A DNA stretch of 64,000 bases, taken from contig NZ_CABVQK010000022.1 in assembly GCF_902499335.1 (NCBI RefSeq), positions 40,178 to 104,177 of the forward strand, given 5' to 3'. The position numbers and the translations under genes are program-made. Positions within the stretch are counted from its first letter, which is position 1. Each line of letters starts with the position of its first letter. Source of the DNA: Burkholderia lata (GTDB taxonomy: Bacteria; Pseudomonadota; Gammaproteobacteria; Burkholderiales; Burkholderiaceae). A model generated the notes under the pieces. That model saw only the letters and a list, made by a program, of their open reading frames with translations, was not told the DNA's origin and ran no database searches. Positions 43,250 through 52,834 of the stretch are shown here, piece by piece.

Positions 43250-45043
43250 TCAGTCCGTCGGCGCGGTCGACGCCAGCGCGATCCGCGCCTTGGCTTCCGG
43301 GCTCCCCGCCACGTAATACTTCTTCGCCCAGCTCGAATCGGGCGCAAGCGCGAGCCGCGCATGCGCGCCCGTGCCTGCGTCCGTGCCGCGCTGCTTCGCA
43401 TTGATCGTCAGTGCCCGCGCGCGATAGTGTTCATAAAGCCGCAGGAATTCCGCGAGATAGATCGCCGCGATCCGCTGGTCGCGGATCTCGAGCAGGTTCT
43501 CGTCGTTGTACTGCTCGGAATTGCGGCTCATGTTCGCCGAGCCCGTATAGACGACCGGATTCGCGCCTTCGGCATCGATCACGATGAACTTGTGGTGGAT
43601 CACGACAGGCGGAAAGGCGGGCGCCGGTTCGCCCGGAAACAACCGTAATTCCGGCTCGAAACCCTGCGGCACGGTCGCCGGCGAGAAATACGCGGCATCG
43701 ATCACGTCGTGGTTGTCGCGGCTGCGGTGGTACAGCTCGAGGTTCGCGAGCGTCGCCGCATCGAGCGTCTGGCCGGCCTGCTGCTCGGCATCGGCCTTCG
43801 TCGCGCTGCCGACATTGATCTTGTTCACCAGCCCGAACATCATGAGCCCGCGGTCGCCGGCCGCGAAGCACGCGTCGCGCAGCGCCGCGTCGGTCGGCAT
43901 GAACAGACAGAACGACACCGAATGCTTCGCGGCCGCGATCGCGGCGACGATCGTGTCGATCTCGGTGCGCTGCCCCGCCGGCTCCGGCGAAAACGCGAGC
44001 CGCACCTGCGCACTGCCGATCGTCATCGGCTCCGACCAGCCCGGCGACAGCTTCGCCGTCTCCGCGATCGACGGATTCCCGGCCAGTGCATGCGCACGAT
44101 CGTTGTACAGCGCGGCGAGCGCGGGCGAGTCGAATGCGTGCAGCACGTTCGCCTGCTCCGTGAGCCCCTCGGTCGTGAAGTTCGCGGAACCGGTCAGCAC
44201 GCGGGAGGGCACCGCATTCGACGCCGCATCGGTCACGATGAACTTGTCGTGCATGATGTGCGTCTTGTCGCGCGGCGCGAGCGTCGCGAGACCCTGCAAC
44301 GCATCGACAGCCGGCTGGTTCGGCGACGGCAACGGCGGCTTGCCCTTGCGCGCCGTCGTGTGCGCGTCGTAGACGATCGCGAGCGACGCTTCACCGTGCT
44401 GGCGTCCGAACGCGTCGAACGCGGGCAGCGCCCACAGCGTGTCGGTCAGGTGATAGACGGCCGACGCCGCGCGCGACGCGGGGTCGAGCATCTCCGCGAA
44501 CACCTGCTCCATGTCGTTCGCGAGCCACGTGCGCAGCTTCAGCGCCTGCGCATCGCTCGGCGCCGCATTCGGCGCGAGGCCCAGCGCAGCGACCTGCTTC
44601 GCGAAGGCCTGCGAGCTGACCACCGCACGGTTGAACCACGTGCCGATGCCGTCCTCGATGTGCGCGGGCAGCACGACGTCGCACACGCCGGCTTGCGCAT
44701 CGAGCACCTGCAGGTTCGCCGGCGTGCCGACGACCGGATACACGTCGTAGCGGAACGACGCGCCGCGATCCTGCGGATCGATGCGCGCGTCCCACCACAT
44801 GAATTTCTGGATCGGCGCCTGGTCGGTCGGCGCGTCGCCCTGCGTGTGCGCGGCCGGGCCGTCGAACGTCAGGCGGTTCGGCAGCCAGCTGTCCGGCGCG
44901 CGCGTCTTGCCGTCGGCCGACCAGAAGCCCGGCGTGCGCCGGATCGCGAAGCCGAGGAAATCGGCGCGCGACGCCGCATCGGGCCAGTCGAAGGCCAGCA
45001 GGACCAGGGTGGGGGAAAGATAGCTGCGCACGCTGACGGTCAT
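43250..45043 (-). CDS. Phospholipase D-like protein with two HKD motifs
   Basis: Protein of 597 residues with the two catalytic HxK motifs of the PLD superfamily: HDKFIVTD (His265, Lys267) and HHKFIVID (His483, Lys485), each followed by the Gly-Ser-Ala-Asn box (LTGSANFT, YTGSANMS). It would form one active site hydrolysing a phosphodiester, in lipid, nucleic acid or another substrate. There is no signal peptide at MTVSVRSYLSP. GGGAG precedes the start. It is a single gene convergent with the TetR gene, with a DeoR regulator upstream. Secretion by a non-Sec route such as type VI cannot be judged. Confidence 0.8.
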   Translation of the reverse strand: MTVSVRSYLSPTLVLLAFDWPDAASRADFLGFAIRRTPGFWSADGKTRAPDSWLPNRLTFDGPAAHTQGDAPTDQAPIQKFMWWDARIDPQDRGASFRYDVYPVVGTPANLQVLDAQAGVCDVVLPAHIEDGIGTWFNRAVVSSQAFAKQVAALGLAPNAAPSDAQALKLRTWLANDMEQVFAEMLDPASRAASAVYHLTDTLWALPAFDAFGRQHGEASLAIVYDAHTTARKGKPPLPSPNQPAVDALQGLATLAPRDKTHIMHDKFIVTDAASNAVPSRVLTGSANFTTEGLTEQANVLHAFDSPALAALYNDRAHALAGNPSIAETAKLSPGWSEPMTIGSAQVRLAFSPEPAGQRTEIDTIVAAIAAAKHSVSFCLFMPTDAALRDACFAAGDRGLMMFGLVNKINVGSATKADAEQQAGQTLDAATLANLELYHRSRDNHDVIDAAYFSPATVPQGFEPELRLFPGEPAPAFPPVVIHHKFIVIDAEGANPVVYTGSANMSRNSEQYNDENLLEIRDQRIAAIYLAEFLRLYEHYRARALTINAKQRGTDAGTGAHARLALAPDSSWAKKYYVAGSPEAKARIALASTAPTD

Positions 45044-45148
45044 TCGTTGCTCCCTGGCCTTGCGGCCGGTCGAGGTGAATGGGTCAGTCTTGACGGCGGT
45101 TCTTCCCTGGGGATGACGGTTCGATGAACCTTGTATGTCGGACGCGCG

Positions 45149-45907
45149 TCAGTCGCACACGAGCAGCTCGATCCCGCGTGCGGTCAGCGCACGGCGCACA
45201 GCCTTGTCGGGCGAGCGCTCGGTCACGAGATAGCGGGCCGCGCCCGTGCCGTTGATCCGCACCGGCGTCACACGTCCGAATTTCGAATGGTCGGCGACGA
45301 TCATCGCGGTGCCAGCCGCCGCGATCATCCTGCTGCGCACCTCGGCCGCGAGCCGCGAGTAGTCGGTGCATTCGCCATCGGGTGTGATGCCGCCGGCGCC
45401 GACGAACGCGAAATCGACGTGGTACTGCGCGAGCTGCTGGATCGTGTCGAGCCCGAAGGTGGCGTCCTCGTCGTCGGACAGCTCGCCGCCGAGCAGCGTC
45501 ACGCGGTTGCCGTTGCGCCGCGCGAGCACGAACGCGGTGCGCCAGTCGTTCGTGTAGATCGACAGCCGGTGCCGGTCGGCGAGCGCGAGCGCAACCGCAT
45601 GCGGCGTGCTGCCCGAATCGATCAGCACCGATGCGTCGTCGGGCACGAATTCGGCCGCGCGCCGCCCGATCGTGCGCTTGGCTTCCGCATTCGCGGCTTC
45701 GCGCTCCGACAGGCTCGGCTCGCGGCGATCCGCGGCCAGCGCGCCGCCGTGCGTCATCACGAGCAGGCCGCGTGCGGCCAGTGCGTTCAGGTCGCGCCGC
45801 ACGGTCTCGCGCGACACGTCGAGCGAGCGGACGAGTTCCGCGACCGACAATGCGCCCGACCGTCCGAGCTCCGACAGGATGAATTGATGACGTTGTTCCG
45901 CCAGCAT
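45149..45907 (-). CDS. DeoR-family transcriptional regulator
   Basis: Repressor-type regulator of 252 residues. The N-terminus MLAEQRHQFILSELGRSGALSVAELVRSLDVSRETVRRDLNAL is the DeoR winged helix with its signature, and the C-terminal domain (VPDDASVLIDSGSTPHAVALAL, then ADHSKFGRVTPVRI) is the DeoRC sugar-phosphate sensor. Such proteins usually repress sugar or nucleoside catabolism. No adjacent operon fits: the neighbours are a PLD-like protein and a 61-aa protein, so the target is unknown. The start at MLAEQ fits the family. Confidence 0.85.
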   Translation of the reverse strand: MLAEQRHQFILSELGRSGALSVAELVRSLDVSRETVRRDLNALAARGLLVMTHGGALAADRREPSLSEREAANAEAKRTIGRRAAEFVPDDASVLIDSGSTPHAVALALADRHRLSIYTNDWRTAFVLARRNGNRVTLLGGELSDDEDATFGLDTIQQLAQYHVDFAFVGAGGITPDGECTDYSRLAAEVRSRMIAAAGTAMIVADHSKFGRVTPVRINGTGAARYLVTERSPDKAVRRALTARGIELLVCD

Positions 45908-46115
45908 CGCGTGTGCGCCCGAGGCGACTGGTAATGGGTAAGCCGCCCATTGTATTACGGCCGTTTGACCGGCATTTGACTGCGCCGGGAAACCCGCCAG
46001 GCCGCGTTTCCCGAAAGCGAAATTCTGTATTGCCTGACGCGCGCGAATCGGCGCGGCGCCGGTTGCTACACTTTGCGCTTCGCCGAACGACAGACCAAGC
46101 AAAGGGGCTCGCGCC

Positions 46116-46301
46116 ATGTATCGCAAAGGCAGTGTGATCGAAATCCAGTTTCCGCCCGAACGTCTCAACGACGCAGCCGGCGATCCGTACTGGATCGACC
46201 TGACGCTCGACGAGGCCCGCCGGCTCTACGAACAGCTCGCCGCGCGCTTCGCGACTGACGCTCGCGCCAACCAGCCGCTCGACACGTTCTCGATCGACTG
46301 A
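46116..46301 (+). CDS. Small conserved-looking hypothetical protein (61 aa)
   Basis: Acidic protein of 61 residues: MYRKGSVIEIQFPPERL, then DPYWIDLTLDEARRLYEQLAARFATDARA. I consider it real because AAAGGGG sits ten bases before the ATG and a TGCTACACT extended -10 element lies near 46066-46074. Codon use matches its neighbours. The composition, a beta-like start and one amphipathic helix, gives no function. Confidence 0.6.
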   Translation: MYRKGSVIEIQFPPERLNDAAGDPYWIDLTLDEARRLYEQLAARFATDARANQPLDTFSID

Positions 46302-46492
46302 TCTCCGCGGCTTCGCGCTCGCCCGCTTCGCCTCCGGGGCGGCGCCCCTTCGCTTCCTCCGGCACCGCCCGCCCTGGCGGCCGCATGCGCGGCACGCAGC
46401 ATGAGTGCAGGATTCGACAAGACGCCCGCATCGCTTCCCCCGATACTGGCCGACTTCACGATTCTGTCCGGCCGCCTCGCGGCCCGCCACGC

Positions 46493-47362
46493 ATGCTGAC
46501 CTCGATCGTCGCCGCCGCTTTCGTTGCACTCTGGTCCACCGGCTTCATCGTCGCGCGGGCAATCAAGCCCTACGCCGATCCCAACCTGTTCCTGCTCGCG
46601 CGTTTCGCGGGCACGGCCGCGCTGTTCGGCGCGGTGGCACTTGTCACGCGCGCGCCGTGGCCGGCCCGCCGCGAATGGCCGCGCCACCTGATCGCGGGCG
46701 CGCTGCTGCAGGGCGTCTATCTCGGCGCGAGCTACTGGGCCGTTGCGCAGGGGCTGAACGCGGGCGTCATGGCGCTGCTCGGCGCACTGCAGCCGCTCGC
46801 CACCGCCGTGCTCGCCGTCCCGCTGTTCAACGAGCGCCTGCCCGCGCGCGGCTGGTTCGGGATGGCGCTCGGGCTCGCCGGTGTCGCGCTCGTGCTGGCG
46901 CCGAAGGTCATGGGCGGTGTCGCGCCGCCGCCGGGCGCCGCGCCTGCGTGGCTCGTCGTCGCGGTCTCGGTGCTCGCGGTCGGGTCGATCACCGCCGGCT
47001 CGCTGTACCAGAAAGGCAAGCTCGCGCGGAGCGACCTGCGCACGGCGGTTGCCATCCAGAACTTCGGTGCGGCGATCGTCGCGGCGATCTTCGTCGCGCT
47101 GCTCCACGAGACGCGCTGGATCGGCGCGCCGGCGCTGTGGGTATCGCTCGTGTGGGGCGTCGTGTTCCTGTCCGGCGGTGCGGTCACGATGCTGATGTGG
47201 ATGCTGCGGCGCGGCAACGCCGCGCGCGCGACGTCGCTGCTGTTCCTCGCGCCGCCGCTGGCCGCGCTGCAGGGCTACTGGCTGTTCGGCGAGACGCTCG
47301 CGGCGATCCAGCTCGCCGGCTTCGCGCTCGCGCTGGTGGGCGTCGTGCTCGCGCGGCGCTGA
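46493..47362 (+). CDS. EamA/DMT family transporter
   Basis: Inner-membrane protein of 289 residues with ten helices in two EamA repeats: FVALWSTGFIVARAIKPYADPNLFLLARF opens the first and ALWVSLVWGVVFLSGGAVTMLMWMLRRGNAARATS falls in the second. EamA proteins export metabolites or amino acids, with few known substrates. The ATG lies in GCATGC without a strong ribosome site, but upstream in-frame codons do not extend the membrane domain. It is monocistronic, 242 bp before nadE. Confidence 0.85.
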   Translation: MLTSIVAAAFVALWSTGFIVARAIKPYADPNLFLLARFAGTAALFGAVALVTRAPWPARREWPRHLIAGALLQGVYLGASYWAVAQGLNAGVMALLGALQPLATAVLAVPLFNERLPARGWFGMALGLAGVALVLAPKVMGGVAPPPGAAPAWLVVAVSVLAVGSITAGSLYQKGKLARSDLRTAVAIQNFGAAIVAAIFVALLHETRWIGAPALWVSLVWGVVFLSGGAVTMLMWMLRRGNAARATSLLFLAPPLAALQGYWLFGETLAAIQLAGFALALVGVVLARR

Positions 47363-47604
47363 CGCGCGCCACCGTGCGCGCGGTCGTGCGGCTGCATGCA
47401 CGCCGGCCGCCACGCGCATCGAATTCCGACCGCGCGAACGCCCGTTCCGCGGCATCGTTGCACCCGCCCGGCGCACCATGCACCACGGCGATGCAACCCG
47501 TCTCGCCGAAGCAACGCGAAATCGCCGGATCGTATGCCCGGCGCGGCGCCGCGCCGCGATTGCGCTTATGATGGGCGCCTTGATTTCGTTCCGGAACTCC
47601 CTTC

Positions 47605-48453
47605 ATGACATCCGCCGATTACGCCAGCCGCCAACGCGCGATCATTGCCGAACTGAACGTCGCCTCGCACTTCGACGCCGAGGCCGAGATCGCCCGCCGC
47701 GTCGAGTTCCTCGCGCAATACCTTCGTTCGACCGGCCTGCGGACCTACGTGCTCGGCATCAGCGGCGGCGTCGATTCGTCGACGGCCGGCCGGCTCGCGC
47801 AACTGTCGGTCGAAAAGCTGCGCGCCGACGGCTACGATGCGCGCTTCATTGCCATGCGCTTGCCGAACGGCGTGCAGAACGACGAAGCCGATGCGCAGCG
47901 CGCGCTCGCGTTCGTGCGCGCGGACGAGGAACTGACCGTCAACGTGAAGCCGGCGGCCGACGCGATGCTCGGCGCGCTGGACGCATCCGGCCACGCGTTC
48001 GAGACGCCGGCCCAGCGGGACTTCGTGCATGGCAACGTCAAGGCGCGCGAGCGCATGATCGCGCAGTACGCGGTAGCCGGGGCGCGGCGCGGCATCGTGA
48101 TCGGCACCGATCACGCAGCCGAGTCGCTGATGGGTTTCTTCACGAAATTCGGTGACGGCGGCGCGGACATCCTGCCGCTCGCGGGGCTGAACAAGCGTCG
48201 CGTGCGCGCGGTGGCGCGTGCGCTCGGCGGCGAGGAACTGATCGTGATGAAGGTGCCGACGGCCGACCTCGAGGAACTGCGCCCGCTGCGCCCCGACGAG
48301 CACGCGTACGGCGTCACCTACGACGAGATCGACGATTTCCTCGAAGGCAAGCCGGTGGCCGACAACGTGTACGAAACGGTGCTGCGCTTCTACGACGCTT
48401 CGCGCCACAAGCGCGCGCTGCCGTACACGCCGTTCGACTGGCCGGCCGCATAA
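47605..48453 (+). CDS. nadE: NAD+ synthase, ammonia-dependent
   Basis: Cytoplasmic enzyme of 282 residues that amidates deamido-NAD with ammonia and ATP, the last step of NAD synthesis. The ATP-pyrophosphatase loop GISGGVDSST (51-60) and the signatures GTDHAAESLMGFFTKFGDGGADILPLAGLNKRRVR and KRALPYTP are intact. Its length is close to the E. coli enzyme (275), and it lacks the glutaminase domain of the longer form. It is not in an operon with other NAD genes. Confidence 0.93.
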   Translation: MTSADYASRQRAIIAELNVASHFDAEAEIARRVEFLAQYLRSTGLRTYVLGISGGVDSSTAGRLAQLSVEKLRADGYDARFIAMRLPNGVQNDEADAQRALAFVRADEELTVNVKPAADAMLGALDASGHAFETPAQRDFVHGNVKARERMIAQYAVAGARRGIVIGTDHAAESLMGFFTKFGDGGADILPLAGLNKRRVRAVARALGGEELIVMKVPTADLEELRPLRPDEHAYGVTYDEIDDFLEGKPVADNVYETVLRFYDASRHKRALPYTPFDWPAA

Positions 48454-48470
48454 GCCGGCAGCCCAGGCTG

Positions 48471-48511
48471 AAAAATACCGCCGCGCGCACCGTAGCGGCT
48501 GCGCGCGGCGG
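48471..48511 (-). terminator. Intrinsic terminator of the S10 peptidase gene
   Basis: On the minus strand an 11-bp perfect stem (48511-48501 and 48488-48478) with a 12-nt loop is followed by TATTTTT (48477-48471). It sits 18 bp after the peptidase stop. Confidence 0.85.
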
Positions 48512-48528
48512 TCCGACGACGGGCAACG

Positions 48529-50205
48529 CTACGCGTGCCCGGCCGTCTTCTTCGTCTGCAGCGCACGAATCCGCATCCGCGCGCCCGTATCGCTGACCGT
48601 CGCGTCGTACATCGTCGCGAGATCGCGCTTGAGCGCGGTACGCGAGCCGCCGTCGAGATACACCATGTGCCCCGACGGATAGAAACGCGCGGACAGGTTC
48701 TGCCGCACCTTCTGATCCTCGAGCGGCATCTGCTGCAGGTCGATCACGGTCTGGTAGAACGGCGTGACGAAATCGTAGAAGCCGTTCGCCGACAGCACCT
48801 TCAGGTCGACGTTCAACGCCATCACCGCGGCGAGATCGCCGGCCGTGTAGAGAATCACGTTCCCCTGCGCATCGATGCCCTGCTGCGCGCCGGTCGGGTC
48901 GATGTGGCTGAAATCCCAGTTCTGGAACGCCTGGTCGTTCAGGTCGGTGAACGCGGAATTCGACGTGAACTTCAGCTGCTCGTTCAGGTAGCTGTTCCAC
49001 ATCGCCGTATAGACGCCCGTCACGGCCGTCATCGTCGGATCGTTGCCGCCCGAGTTCGGGTCGATCTTGCCGGCGATGCCCGACGAGATCCCGGTCACGC
49101 GGCCGTCGTACGAACCGAGAGCCAGCCCCTGCGCCTGCAGCAACGTCGTCAGGAACAGCGAATTGCCGCGCGCGTTGTAGCCCGCGATATTGAGACTCCA
49201 CGACTGCAGCGTCGCCGTGTCGATACCCGTGTATTGCGACAGCTTCTGCACGGTGGCCGGGTCCGCATGCGGGACCGTGCGCAGCGCGTTCAGGTAGTCG
49301 GTGCGCGAGAACTGCGCGACTTCCTCGACGAACGCGCCGAGATCGGTCGGCGCCGGCGTGACGCCGAGTTTCTTGTGATACCACGCATCGGCCGCCGCGG
49401 TCGGCAGCGCGCCGACCGGGTTGCCGGCCTGCCGGTAGTCGAGGATCGACGATTGCAGCGTGACGCCGTTCAGATCGACGCCGTCCTCGTGCAGCTTGTA
49501 CGCGAGCACGCAGCTGCGCGCGGTGCCGTACGATTCACCGAACAGGTATTTCGGCGAATTCCAGCGGTTGTTCTTCGTCAGGTAGCGCTTGATGAACTGC
49601 TTCAGCGAATCGGCATCCTGGTCGACGCCCCAGAAGTTGCGGTTCTTGTTCGGCGCGACGGCCGCCGAATAGCCGGTGCCGACCGGGTTGATGAACACCA
49701 GGTCGCTGTGGTCGATCATGCTGTCCGGGTTGTCTTCCATCTGGTACGGCGCGGGCGGCGTGAACCCCGGCATCGACGTCTTGATGCGCTTCGGCGCGAA
49801 CGAGCCCAATAGCACGAACACCGACGACGAGCCCGGCCCGCCGTTATAGAAGAACGTCACGGGCCGCGTTTCTTCCTTCGCGCCGTCGGCCGTGAACGCG
49901 ACGTAGAAGATCTTCGCGGCCGGCTGCGAACTGCTCGGGTCGACCGTCACGAGGTGGCCCGCCGTCGCCGTGTAGGCGATGCGCTTCCCGTCGATCAGGA
50001 TCGTGTGATGCGTGATCGCGGCCGCCTCGGTCGTGTCGGTCACCGAATCGTCGGGGCCGTTGCCGTACGCGACCGGATCGAAGAACGGCTGGTCGCGGCC
50101 GTGGCTGAGCGCGACCGGGTTGACGGTCGGCGGCACGCCATGCGAATTGTGGTCGCCGTGATGCAGCGGATACACGCCGCCGGAAGATGCGGAATCGATG
50201 CCCAT
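48529..50205 (-). CDS. Serine carboxypeptidase-like peptidase, family S10
   Basis: Peptidase of 558 residues that would remove C-terminal residues, usually at acid pH. The nucleophile is Ser225 in LFGESYGTAR; the acid and base are probably in SANGFYDFVTP and YPSGHMVYLDGG. The oxyanion region FFYNGGPGSSSVFVLLGSFAP is typical of S10. The start MGIDSASSGGV has AGGAGC upstream and no signal peptide, which is unusual for a family commonly exported or vacuolar. It lies 75 bp downstream of an S53 endopeptidase gene with a terminator in between. Confidence 0.85.
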   Translation of the reverse strand: MGIDSASSGGVYPLHHGDHNSHGVPPTVNPVALSHGRDQPFFDPVAYGNGPDDSVTDTTEAAAITHHTILIDGKRIAYTATAGHLVTVDPSSSQPAAKIFYVAFTADGAKEETRPVTFFYNGGPGSSSVFVLLGSFAPKRIKTSMPGFTPPAPYQMEDNPDSMIDHSDLVFINPVGTGYSAAVAPNKNRNFWGVDQDADSLKQFIKRYLTKNNRWNSPKYLFGESYGTARSCVLAYKLHEDGVDLNGVTLQSSILDYRQAGNPVGALPTAAADAWYHKKLGVTPAPTDLGAFVEEVAQFSRTDYLNALRTVPHADPATVQKLSQYTGIDTATLQSWSLNIAGYNARGNSLFLTTLLQAQGLALGSYDGRVTGISSGIAGKIDPNSGGNDPTMTAVTGVYTAMWNSYLNEQLKFTSNSAFTDLNDQAFQNWDFSHIDPTGAQQGIDAQGNVILYTAGDLAAVMALNVDLKVLSANGFYDFVTPFYQTVIDLQQMPLEDQKVRQNLSARFYPSGHMVYLDGGSRTALKRDLATMYDATVSDTGARMRIRALQTKKTAGHA

Positions 50206-50226
50206 CGTGCTGCTCCTGGAGGTGAG

Positions 50227-50254
50227 AAAAAGGCGCGGGCAGGAAGCCCGCGCC
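50227..50254 (-). terminator. Terminator between the S53 and S10 peptidase genes
   Basis: On the minus strand GGCGCGGGC and GCCCGCGCC (50254-50246 and 50240-50232) with a 5-nt loop precede TTTTT (50231-50227). It is 26 bp after the S53 stop and 22 bp upstream of the S10 start, so the second gene may rely on read-through. Confidence 0.75.
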
Positions 50255-50280
50255 ATACGGAAAGCCGTGTACCGCGGCCG

Positions 50281-51885
50281 TCAGCTCGACGGCTTGCGCG
50301 TCAGGATCGCCGCGAGCTGCGCGCCGTTCGGGCTGCCGAGGCCCGTGCATGCATCCCAGCCTTGCGCGGCAGCATACGTACCGTTCGAGCCCTGCGTGAT
50401 GTCGCGCAGCGCGCCCGGATTCTTGTACAGCACCGGGTTGACCCAGCCGGCGGCCGCACCGCCCGCCGCACTCGCCGCCGCATTGATCCGCGCGATCAGC
50501 GCGGCCCACAGCGGCGCGACCGCGCTCGTGCCGCCCATCACCGTGGCCGTGCCCGCGATCGACACTTCGTAGCCCGTCTGCGGCGACGCATCGCCCGCGA
50601 CGTCCGGCACGCCGCGCTTCGCGAGCGGCACGCGGCTACCGTCAGCCAGCGTGGCAGCGAGCCCCTGCTGCCACGCCGGCAGGTCGAACAGCGTGCTGAC
50701 GCCGCCCCCGCCCGCGCCGCCGCCGGCCGCCTCGTCGTTCCACGTGACCTCGCTGCGGATGCCCTGCCCCGGCAGCGCGTCGAGCTGTGTGCCGCCGCAG
50801 CCGAGCACGTACGGGCTCGATGCGGGGAAGTCGACATGATCGGCGCCGTCCTGCAGCCCGTCGCCCGAGCCGCTGTCGCCCGATGCCGCGCACACCGTGA
50901 TGCCTTGGGCGGCGGCCGCCTGCAGCACGCGGTTGAACGCCTGTGCGGACTGGGTCTGCCAGATCGCCTCCGGTCCGCCCCAGCTGATCGAGATCACCGA
51001 CGGCTTGTTGGTCGTGTCGCTGACGGCCGCGTTGACGGCCTGGATGAAGCCCGCATCGCTGTTCGGCGCAAAGTAGACGGCGATCTTCGCGGCCGGCGCG
51101 ATTGCACCGGCGATCTCGATGTCGAGCGCGACTTCGCCGTCCGGGCCGCTCGGGTCGCCGGTCGGCGTATTGCGGCCGGTGCCGACGTTCACGTCGACGA
51201 GTGTCGGCGGTGTCTTGATGCCGAGCCCGCGGAAATACTGCTGGATGTCGGCCGCGCGGTAACCGCCGCCGAGCTCGATGATCGCGATGCATTGCCCGGC
51301 ACCGTCGCCGGCCGGAAAGCCGTACAGCGACGCCAGCTGGATCGGGGTGAACGTGACGCCCGCCGCACCGCCGCGCGCGGGCTTGAACGGCGGACGCAGC
51401 CGGAAGTGCGGCCGCGCCTGCGGACGGCTGTCGAGGCCGAGCACGGCCGTGACGGCGTCGCCGAGATCGTCGGGCAGCGCGATCGGGCCGGAGCGGCCGC
51501 GATACTGGCCGATCGACTGATGCTCGAAGCGTTCGAGCTTGACGCCGAACGCGGCTTCGAACTGCTGGATCGTGCCGGACAGCACGACGACGCTTTCAAC
51601 GGGATCGACGCGATCGACCGTCAACTGGTGGTGACGCGCGAAGTCCTCGGCCTTGCGAATGTCGTCGGGATTGGCGGAAAAACGTTGCGCGAAGGTTTCG
51701 CGCGACACCGGTTTCGCTTGCGCGTCGCCGGTGGCGAGCTGGTGAAGCAGCGTATCGAGTTGCCCTTCTTCCTGCCGCCGCAACATGATCGTGACGTGGA
51801 TGCGTTCTGCCGGATCGCACGGACCGAGGCACTTGGACTCGGCGACGATTCGGGGTTCACGGTCGGCGTGAAGATGCCTTGCCAT
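50281..51885 (-). CDS. Sedolisin/kumamolisin-type serine-carboxyl endopeptidase, family S53
   Basis: Proenzyme of 534 residues. Residues 1 to about 175 form the S53 propeptide (VTIMLRRQEEGQLDTLLHQL, later ESVVVLSGTIQQFEAAFGV). The catalytic domain has Glu251 and Asp255 in GEVALDIEIAG, Asp337 in AASGDSG (oxyanion) and Ser454 in GGTSAVAPLW, the complete sedolisin set. A calcium site is suggested by DITQGSNGTY and GWDACTGLGSPNG near the C-terminus. AAGGAGGG precedes the ATG at good spacing. No signal peptide is visible. Such enzymes are most active in acid and mature by self-cleavage. Confidence 0.88.
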   Translation of the reverse strand: MARHLHADREPRIVAESKCLGPCDPAERIHVTIMLRRQEEGQLDTLLHQLATGDAQAKPVSRETFAQRFSANPDDIRKAEDFARHHQLTVDRVDPVESVVVLSGTIQQFEAAFGVKLERFEHQSIGQYRGRSGPIALPDDLGDAVTAVLGLDSRPQARPHFRLRPPFKPARGGAAGVTFTPIQLASLYGFPAGDGAGQCIAIIELGGGYRAADIQQYFRGLGIKTPPTLVDVNVGTGRNTPTGDPSGPDGEVALDIEIAGAIAPAAKIAVYFAPNSDAGFIQAVNAAVSDTTNKPSVISISWGGPEAIWQTQSAQAFNRVLQAAAAQGITVCAASGDSGSGDGLQDGADHVDFPASSPYVLGCGGTQLDALPGQGIRSEVTWNDEAAGGGAGGGGVSTLFDLPAWQQGLAATLADGSRVPLAKRGVPDVAGDASPQTGYEVSIAGTATVMGGTSAVAPLWAALIARINAAASAAGGAAAGWVNPVLYKNPGALRDITQGSNGTYAAAQGWDACTGLGSPNGAQLAAILTRKPSS

Positions 51886-52133
51886 GTTCAGACCCTCCTT
51901 GGTACCGCGTTGCACGGAACAGCCAGGAAATCGGACAGGGCCGGCGGGAGACGGTTCCGTTCGGTCGGTCGGGTTCGCGCAGCGCGAAGTAACAGGGAGT
52001 TTAGAACAGTCAGACGATTTACGCGCACGCCCTTCTGCGACGGGGCGCACGCGCGGGCCGGCGTTGCGCGCGGCCTTCACCCGGTGCGGCGACACGCCGC
52101 GCGACCTGCGCCGGCGCGACGCCGCCTCGGCAC

Positions 52134-52760
52134 TCAGTCCATCGACAGGCGCAGCGCAAAGCCGATCAGCGCCGCGGAAAACGTCCAGCGCTGCACCGTC
52201 TGCGCGAGCGGATGCGCGCGCATCCAAGCGGCGATCCGCGACGCGCCGAACACGCATGCGAGGTCGAAGCACACGCCGGCCGCCACCAGCAGCCCGCCCA
52301 GCTCGAACATCTGCAACACGACCGGCCCGGCCTCGGGGCGCACGAACTGCGGCAGCAGCACCGAGCAGAACAGCAGCGCCTTCGGGTTCAGCAGGTTGGT
52401 GAGCAGGCCCTTCACGAACGACTGGCGCAGTTCGCCCGCCGTGGCCGCCGCGTCGCCGTCGCCGAGCGCGAACACGGGCGAACGGAACACCTGGATCGCG
52501 ACATAGGCGAGATAGAGCGCGCCGCCGTAGCGGATCACTTCGTACAGCCACGGCGCGCTGCGGATCAGCGCCGCGACGCCGCACGCGGACAGCGTCACGT
52601 GCGCGGTGCGCGCGAGCGACAGGCCGGCCGCCGCCGCCATCCCCGGCCGCACGCCGCGGCCGATGCTGGTCTGCAGCACGAGCGCCATGTCCGGCCCCGG
52701 CACTGCATAGATGGCCGCCAGCGCGGCGAGATAAATCAACAGCAAATGCGTGGAAATCAT
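52134..52760 (-). CDS. LysE/RhtB family amino-acid exporter, paired with an Lrp regulator
   Basis: Inner-membrane exporter of 208 residues with about six helices. AIYAVPGPDMALVLQTSIGRG is the LysE/RhtB signature and SFVKGLLTNLLNPKALLFCSVLLPQF the conserved central segment. It is divergent from an Lrp/AsnC regulator, the usual partner of amino-acid exporters such as LysE, and the 134-bp gap holds repeated sites. The exported amino acid is unknown. Confidence 0.88.
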   Translation of the reverse strand: MISTHLLLIYLAALAAIYAVPGPDMALVLQTSIGRGVRPGMAAAAGLSLARTAHVTLSACGVAALIRSAPWLYEVIRYGGALYLAYVAIQVFRSPVFALGDGDAAATAGELRQSFVKGLLTNLLNPKALLFCSVLLPQFVRPEAGPVVLQMFELGGLLVAAGVCFDLACVFGASRIAAWMRAHPLAQTVQRWTFSAALIGFALRLSMD

Positions 52761-52834
52761 GGTCTGCCCCTGTCCTCTTACGGCGATATATTGCCGCCAG
52801 AGTGCGAGGGATTATTGGCCATATTTGGTTCAGG

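Noticed and set aside
49954..52506. 850-aa frame opposite the peptidase genes
   Set aside because: Arg-rich shadow of the S10 and S53 genes, crossing two gene boundaries.
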